A DNA stretch of 10,244 nucleotides, from the NCBI GenBank assembly GCA_036939975.1, contig JALLPB010001333.1, forward strand, positions 1 through 10,244. The letters are read 5' to 3'. How positions within the stretch are numbered: the stretch's first letter is position 1; every line of letters starts with the position of its first letter. The DNA comes from Cyclostephanos tholiformis (Eukaryota; Bacillariophyta; Thalassiosirophyceae; Thalassiosirales; Thalassiosiraceae). A program made the translations under genes and the position numbers. This document shows, one piece after another, positions 7,277 to 10,244 of the stretch. The notes under the pieces were generated by a model. That model was not told where the DNA came from. It searched no databases and was given only the letters and a program-made list of their open reading frames with translations.

Positions 7277-7737
7277 CGCGTTGGAAGTGTTCGAAGTCTG
7301 AAGTTTTATGGTTAAAATAATATTATGAAGCTTGTCAATGAAGATAAAAAATAAGTTTTGCCACTTCAGACATAATATGGTAATACTACTTATCTTCTAG
7401 TATCGTACATGCAAGCTGTGTAAGAAATATTTTTTCTTCCCTCGAAAGTTCAATTCAAAAACCACATAGCGATTCCTCAATCACCCCAAGTCACATCACA
7501 AGGTCGAAGGGCCATTCTCTCCACCCCAAAATACATCGGAGTATCTTTTCACAGTGTTTATTACGACAATTTGAGTTTTTGTGAGACACGACATTATTCC
7601 TCGAGCGATTCCTCAAGACAAATACCTTTAATAAGAATGATTGTGAACAGAGGAGTAGCAGTCATTTTATTCTGGTGGGCTTCACTGGAATGGTCGAGAA
7701 CATCTCCAATATCCTGTCATTATTCTAGAACCATAGC
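7277..7737. promoter_or_regulatory. Divergent promoter region of ankyrin and dethiobiotin synthetase genes
   Basis: The two start codons are head to head, 461 bases apart. The stretch is AT-rich and holds a 13-base direct repeat. No certain TATA box or binding site of known identity is visible. An in-frame TAG at 7726-7728 bounds the dethiobiotin synthetase start. Confidence 0.5.
7468..7616. repeat. 13-base direct repeat in the divergent promoter
   Basis: AGCGATTCCTCAA occurs at 7468-7480 and again at 7604-7616, 136 bases apart. The second copy is preceded by a partial copy (ATTCCTCGAGCG at about 7596-7607), giving a short tandem arrangement of the ATTCCTC core. This could be a regulatory element shared by the two flanking genes. 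Confidence 0.6.
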
Positions 7738-8709
7738 ATGAGAGATATGGCATCCGTCACCCGAACGTTGATTAGACCATCAACGATCAGGACCCTGTCG
7801 TATTCCGCCCCTCCTCCACACGCCCCACTCCGCCGCCGCCCGAACCACCGCGTGCACCTAGTTTTCGGCGCCAACACCGATGTCGGTAAGTCCATAGTCT
7901 CCGCCGGCCTCGTGCGCGCCGCGGCCTTGGCGGCGATGGATGTCGCCCCATCCTCGGCACGCGCGTTGGCGTCGGTGAACTACATCAAGCCGCTGCAGTG
8001 CGGTGGATCCGACGAATCCTTCGTCATGGACCAACGCGATGACTCTGGTTTCGAACGCGGCAATATCGTCTGTCGGACGCTGTTCTCGTGGAAAACCCCC
8101 GCCTCTCCCCATCTTTCCAGTCGTCTGGAGGGTCTGCCCGTTTGCGACGCCGAAGTCCTCGCGTCGCTGCGTTCTTCATTGGAGCCCATCAAGGAGGGGA
8201 ATGACGGCGCGATGACGACGACGATAATCGAATCCGCTGGGGGGGCGCTGAGTCCTTCGTCGTCTTCGCCCCTCCACGACCGATCGTGCATGCTCGGGGA
8301 TGGTCGTTGGGGATGGTCGACGCAGGCGGACCTTTATAAATCGCTGCATTTGCCCGTGGTATTCGTGGGCGATGGAAAATTGGGTGGCATCGGCGTGACG
8401 CTCGCGTCTCTTGAGGCGCTGTGGTCCCGAGGCTACCAGGTCGACGCCGTGGTCTTCGTCGAGGGCGGCGCGGACTGCGACGGGACTGGGGAGGGCATTC
8501 GATTCGGGAGGGGGAACGCGGAAGCCCTGCAGGAGTATTTGATGATGCATCGGCATCCATCATACTTGGACGGCGATTCGATAATTTGCCTGCCGTCATT
8601 GCCGCCGATGCCACTGGCGCTCACGGATTGGTACGGGAGCAATCAGGAAGCTTTTATGAAATTACATCACTTCCTGTGTCAACGGTGGAAAGAGAGTTTC
8701 TGCGAATAA
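7738..8709 (+). CDS. Dethiobiotin synthetase, stand-alone, probable mitochondrial presequence
   Basis: ATP-dependent dethiobiotin synthetase, which closes the ureido ring of 7,8-diaminopelargonate with CO2 in the next-to-last step of biotin synthesis. It has 323 residues. The first 35 are Arg/Ser/Thr-rich and nearly free of acidic residues (RTLIRPSTIRTLSYSA), typical of a mitochondrial presequence. The P-loop is GANTDVGKS (44-52), followed by YIKPLQCGG (82-90), WKTPASPHLSSRLEG (118-132), ESAGGALSP (165-173) and VVFVGDGKLGGIGVTLASLEAL (207-228). The last block and the length resemble the N-terminal half of the fused eukaryotic BIO3-BIO1 enzyme. Here translation ends just where the linker to the aminotransferase would begin, and no aminotransferase lies downstream. 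The start is the ATG at 7738, bounded by an in-frame TAG; a second ATG at 7747 is possible. No intron was seen. Confidence 0.9.
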   Translation: MRDMASVTRTLIRPSTIRTLSYSAPPPHAPLRRRPNHRVHLVFGANTDVGKSIVSAGLVRAAALAAMDVAPSSARALASVNYIKPLQCGGSDESFVMDQRDDSGFERGNIVCRTLFSWKTPASPHLSSRLEGLPVCDAEVLASLRSSLEPIKEGNDGAMTTTIIESAGGALSPSSSSPLHDRSCMLGDGRWGWSTQADLYKSLHLPVVFVGDGKLGGIGVTLASLEALWSRGYQVDAVVFVEGGADCDGTGEGIRFGRGNAEALQEYLMMHRHPSYLDGDSIICLPSLPPMPLALTDWYGSNQEAFMKLHHFLCQRWKESFCE

Positions 8710-8780
8710 TGCACACCAAGGTTTGCGGAATAAAATATGATTTAAGTTATAAAGATCGAATAAAATACAGCGTCGACTGT
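8710..8780. other. Very short convergent spacer
   Basis: Only 71 bases separate the stop codons of the dethiobiotin synthetase (+) and the JmjC-like gene (-). The stretch is AT-rich and contains AATAAAATA twice (about 8729-8737 and 8759-8767), which could serve as a plus-strand polyadenylation signal. The two 3' untranslated regions must overlap each other or the opposite coding region. Confidence 0.6.
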
Positions 8781-9923
8781 TTACTCCGGCAGTGCTTGTA
8801 TTCCTGCAGTGTATACTGCGAGATTGAAAATCTCGTGGTACCAATCGTGCGGCACGAATAATATATCACCTCGCCTCTGTATGCATTTATGTGATGACTT
8901 CTCACGATAAAATCCAGGGTGCGTCCCGGTATCTCCTTCTAAGTCCCCCCTCGGGGTCATATACCACTTCTTCTCTCCGACCAGCAGCATGAACATTGCC
9001 GCATTGTGCTTGTGCATCCCTATGCCAAACCCCTCTGCCGCAAGCGTTAGGGTGAATTTCATCGTGGCGAACTCCGTGGTGGGTCGCGGAAAGCAGTCGA
9101 TGAATTGCCTCAACTCATCAACCAAGTCTTCCGGAAGCTCCCCCACGGGGCTGAACACGATGCGTCCGCAGCTTTCGACACGCCTGTCAGAATCGGCAAA
9201 CACCTCAGACAATTGCATGGGTTTGGAATTCGTAAATCCATTGTCTATCAGTGTTTCGCGGTTCCCTGTACGCACTTCCACTCCTCCGTACACCGAGGAA
9301 AGTCGATGCTTGTCGAATACACCACTGTTTGCGAGAATATCATCCGGGATCCCATCTGTAATGATTATCGGCTTATTCCACGAAATGTCGTGCGTTTGTG
9401 ACACGTGCACCCTTTTGACGTTGTCAAACCAGAGCAATGATGGATCTCTGCGCAACTGTGATTCGGTCGGAGAGATAAATCCGACGCCAGTTGATTTCGT
9501 CGGCAGGGTCTCCTCGTGCGTCGGGTGTATCATTACACCATCCGGATTCGGGACCTCGTCGAGATGGCCCGTTCGATCCTCCTCTAACATGTCCCTCCAC
9601 ATATTTAACGCCTCCTCCTCCCCAATCAGGACGCTCTCCTCGTCATCCGCGACGTAGCAGGTTGCCTCCTGTCCCGTCGTCCACGCGGACGCTTCCTCTC
9701 TTTGTATCGCGGCATTGATCTTCGCCGTGAAGTCGTCGGCATCCGCTTTCACATCTCCTTTTTCGGGGTAGACGATTATCGTTGCACAATCATCTCCATC
9801 AATCACAACGGCGACGTTCGATGTGGGTAGGGACAGCGCGTTTGCGATGTGCTGCTCGAGGGCTTTCGTGCCCAACTCTGTCCGGGCCCCGGCAAGGGTC
9901 AAGACGGCTTCCATATCGGACAT
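8781..9923 (-). CDS. JmjC/cupin-8-type putative Fe(II)/2-oxoglutarate oxygenase-like protein
   Basis: A 380-residue intronless protein whose C-terminal part (about 285-380) has a JmjC/cupin-8 layout: GFGIGMHKHNAAMFMLLVGEKKWYM (298-322) and CIQRRGDILFVPHDWYHEIFNL (347-368). These fit the two metal-binding strands. The metal ligands would be H304, H306 and H363, so the usual HxD/E pair is HxH here; the human JMJD8 group has a similar His-X-His, as I recall it. A central segment (about 165-235) matches the part before the cupin in this superfamily (KPIIITDGIP). The N-terminal 110 residues are acidic and not recognised. Catalysis is uncertain because of the ligand change. No signal peptide is visible, so the protein may be cytosolic or nuclear. 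The start is the ATG at 9923. Confidence 0.83.
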   Translation of the reverse strand: MSDMEAVLTLAGARTELGTKALEQHIANALSLPTSNVAVVIDGDDCATIIVYPEKGDVKADADDFTAKINAAIQREEASAWTTGQEATCYVADDEESVLIGEEEALNMWRDMLEEDRTGHLDEVPNPDGVMIHPTHEETLPTKSTGVGFISPTESQLRRDPSLLWFDNVKRVHVSQTHDISWNKPIIITDGIPDDILANSGVFDKHRLSSVYGGVEVRTGNRETLIDNGFTNSKPMQLSEVFADSDRRVESCGRIVFSPVGELPEDLVDELRQFIDCFPRPTTEFATMKFTLTLAAEGFGIGMHKHNAAMFMLLVGEKKWYMTPRGDLEGDTGTHPGFYREKSSHKCIQRRGDILFVPHDWYHEIFNLAVYTAGIQALPE

Positions 9924-10206
9924 TTTGCTATAGATAGAAACTTAGAAAATAATATTGTAAAATGTGACAACAGATGCGAGCAGAGCAGAGGAGCAGGGCG
10001 GCGCGGGGGCGGGGCGAGGGCCCGCCCAGGCCTTAGATTAGGGGTAAGGTTATCAAACGTTCACTGCCCGGGGCAGAATCTGTCTGCTCTTGGATTGGTG
10101 CCAATCTTGACAATCTTACTCTAGGTAGAGACTACCGGAATTGCAACAATTTACGTCTTTTGTTACGTATTTTGAGTCACGAATCACACAGAGAGTGGCG
10201 GAAACA
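9924..10206. promoter_or_regulatory. Upstream region of the JmjC-like gene, possibly a divergent promoter
   Basis: A GC-rich patch at about 9977-10030 includes a GC-box-like GGGGGCGGGGCG and a small hairpin (GGGCG 10012-10016, CGCCC 10023-10027). Further out, GATTGG (10093-10098) and CCAATC (10101-10106) form an inverted pair of CCAAT boxes. These are plausible promoter elements on sequence alone. Confidence 0.4.
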
Positions 10207-10244
10207 ATGTTTTCTAAGATTTTTGGTGAGAGGAATTCGACCAA
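10207..10244 (+). CDS. Possible start of a further gene, cut by the window end
   Basis: An ATG at 10207 in a good eukaryotic start context (AACAATG) opens a frame reading MFSKIFGERNST to the end of the window. If real, it would diverge from the JmjC-like gene with 283 bases between start codons. Only 12 codons are visible, so this is weak. Confidence 0.2.
   Translation, partial: MFSKIFGERNST

Noticed and set aside
8176..8614. Minus-strand frames opposite the dethiobiotin synthetase
   Set aside because: They are Arg/Pro/Ser-rich shadows of a GC-rich coding strand whose motifs are clear.
8989..9657. 222-codon plus-strand frame opposite the JmjC-like gene
   Set aside because: It is Ser/Thr/Asn-rich without motifs. 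The minus frame carries the conserved HxH and WYH metal-site motifs.

Overview
The window looks like nuclear DNA of a stramenopile alga, most likely a diatom. It has compact genes on both strands and short GT-AG introns (83, 138 and 156 bases). Genes sit in head-to-head and tail-to-tail pairs. Organelle-type N-terminal presequences are present, and there is a kynurenine-3-monooxygenase-like flavoprotein with a KPYFGLG motif. The organism assignment is an inference from gene style; there is no rRNA or other marker.

Layout: (1) Positions 1-1593 differ from the rest. CpG is strongly depleted (about 30 CpG in the first 1500 bases by my hand count, against about 94 expected at 50% GC), CA and TG are frequent, no intact gene is visible, and only broken protein-like frames remain, mainly on the minus strand. 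This may be an old, methylated and deaminated mobile element. (2) 1594-2138 is AT-rich intergenic sequence with small repeats. (3) 2139-3770 (-) is a three-exon major facilitator transporter. (4) 4003-6113 (+) is a two-exon FAD monooxygenase that diverges from the transporter across a 232-base gap. (5) 6114-6574 is intergenic. (6) 6575-7276 (-) is an ankyrin-repeat protein. (7) 7277-7737 is a divergent promoter region with a 13-base direct repeat. (8) 7738-8709 (+) is a dethiobiotin synthetase with a probable mitochondrial presequence. (9) 8781-9923 (-) is a JmjC/cupin-type protein whose stop lies only 71 bases from the dethiobiotin synthetase stop. (10) 9924-10244 is a probable promoter, possibly shared with a gene starting at 10207.

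Functionally, the dethiobiotin synthetase belongs to biotin synthesis. It stands alone, without the aminotransferase domain to which the plant and fungal enzymes of this kind are fused. The flavoprotein and transporter could be a co-regulated divergent pair, but the sequence gives no direct proof. I saw no CRISPR array, rRNA, convincing tRNA or intact transposase. Nothing here clearly amounts to a new multi-gene system. The best leads are the CpG-poor broken element, the frame-preserving intron with a microsatellite, the unfused dethiobiotin synthetase and the three-histidine JmjC-like protein.
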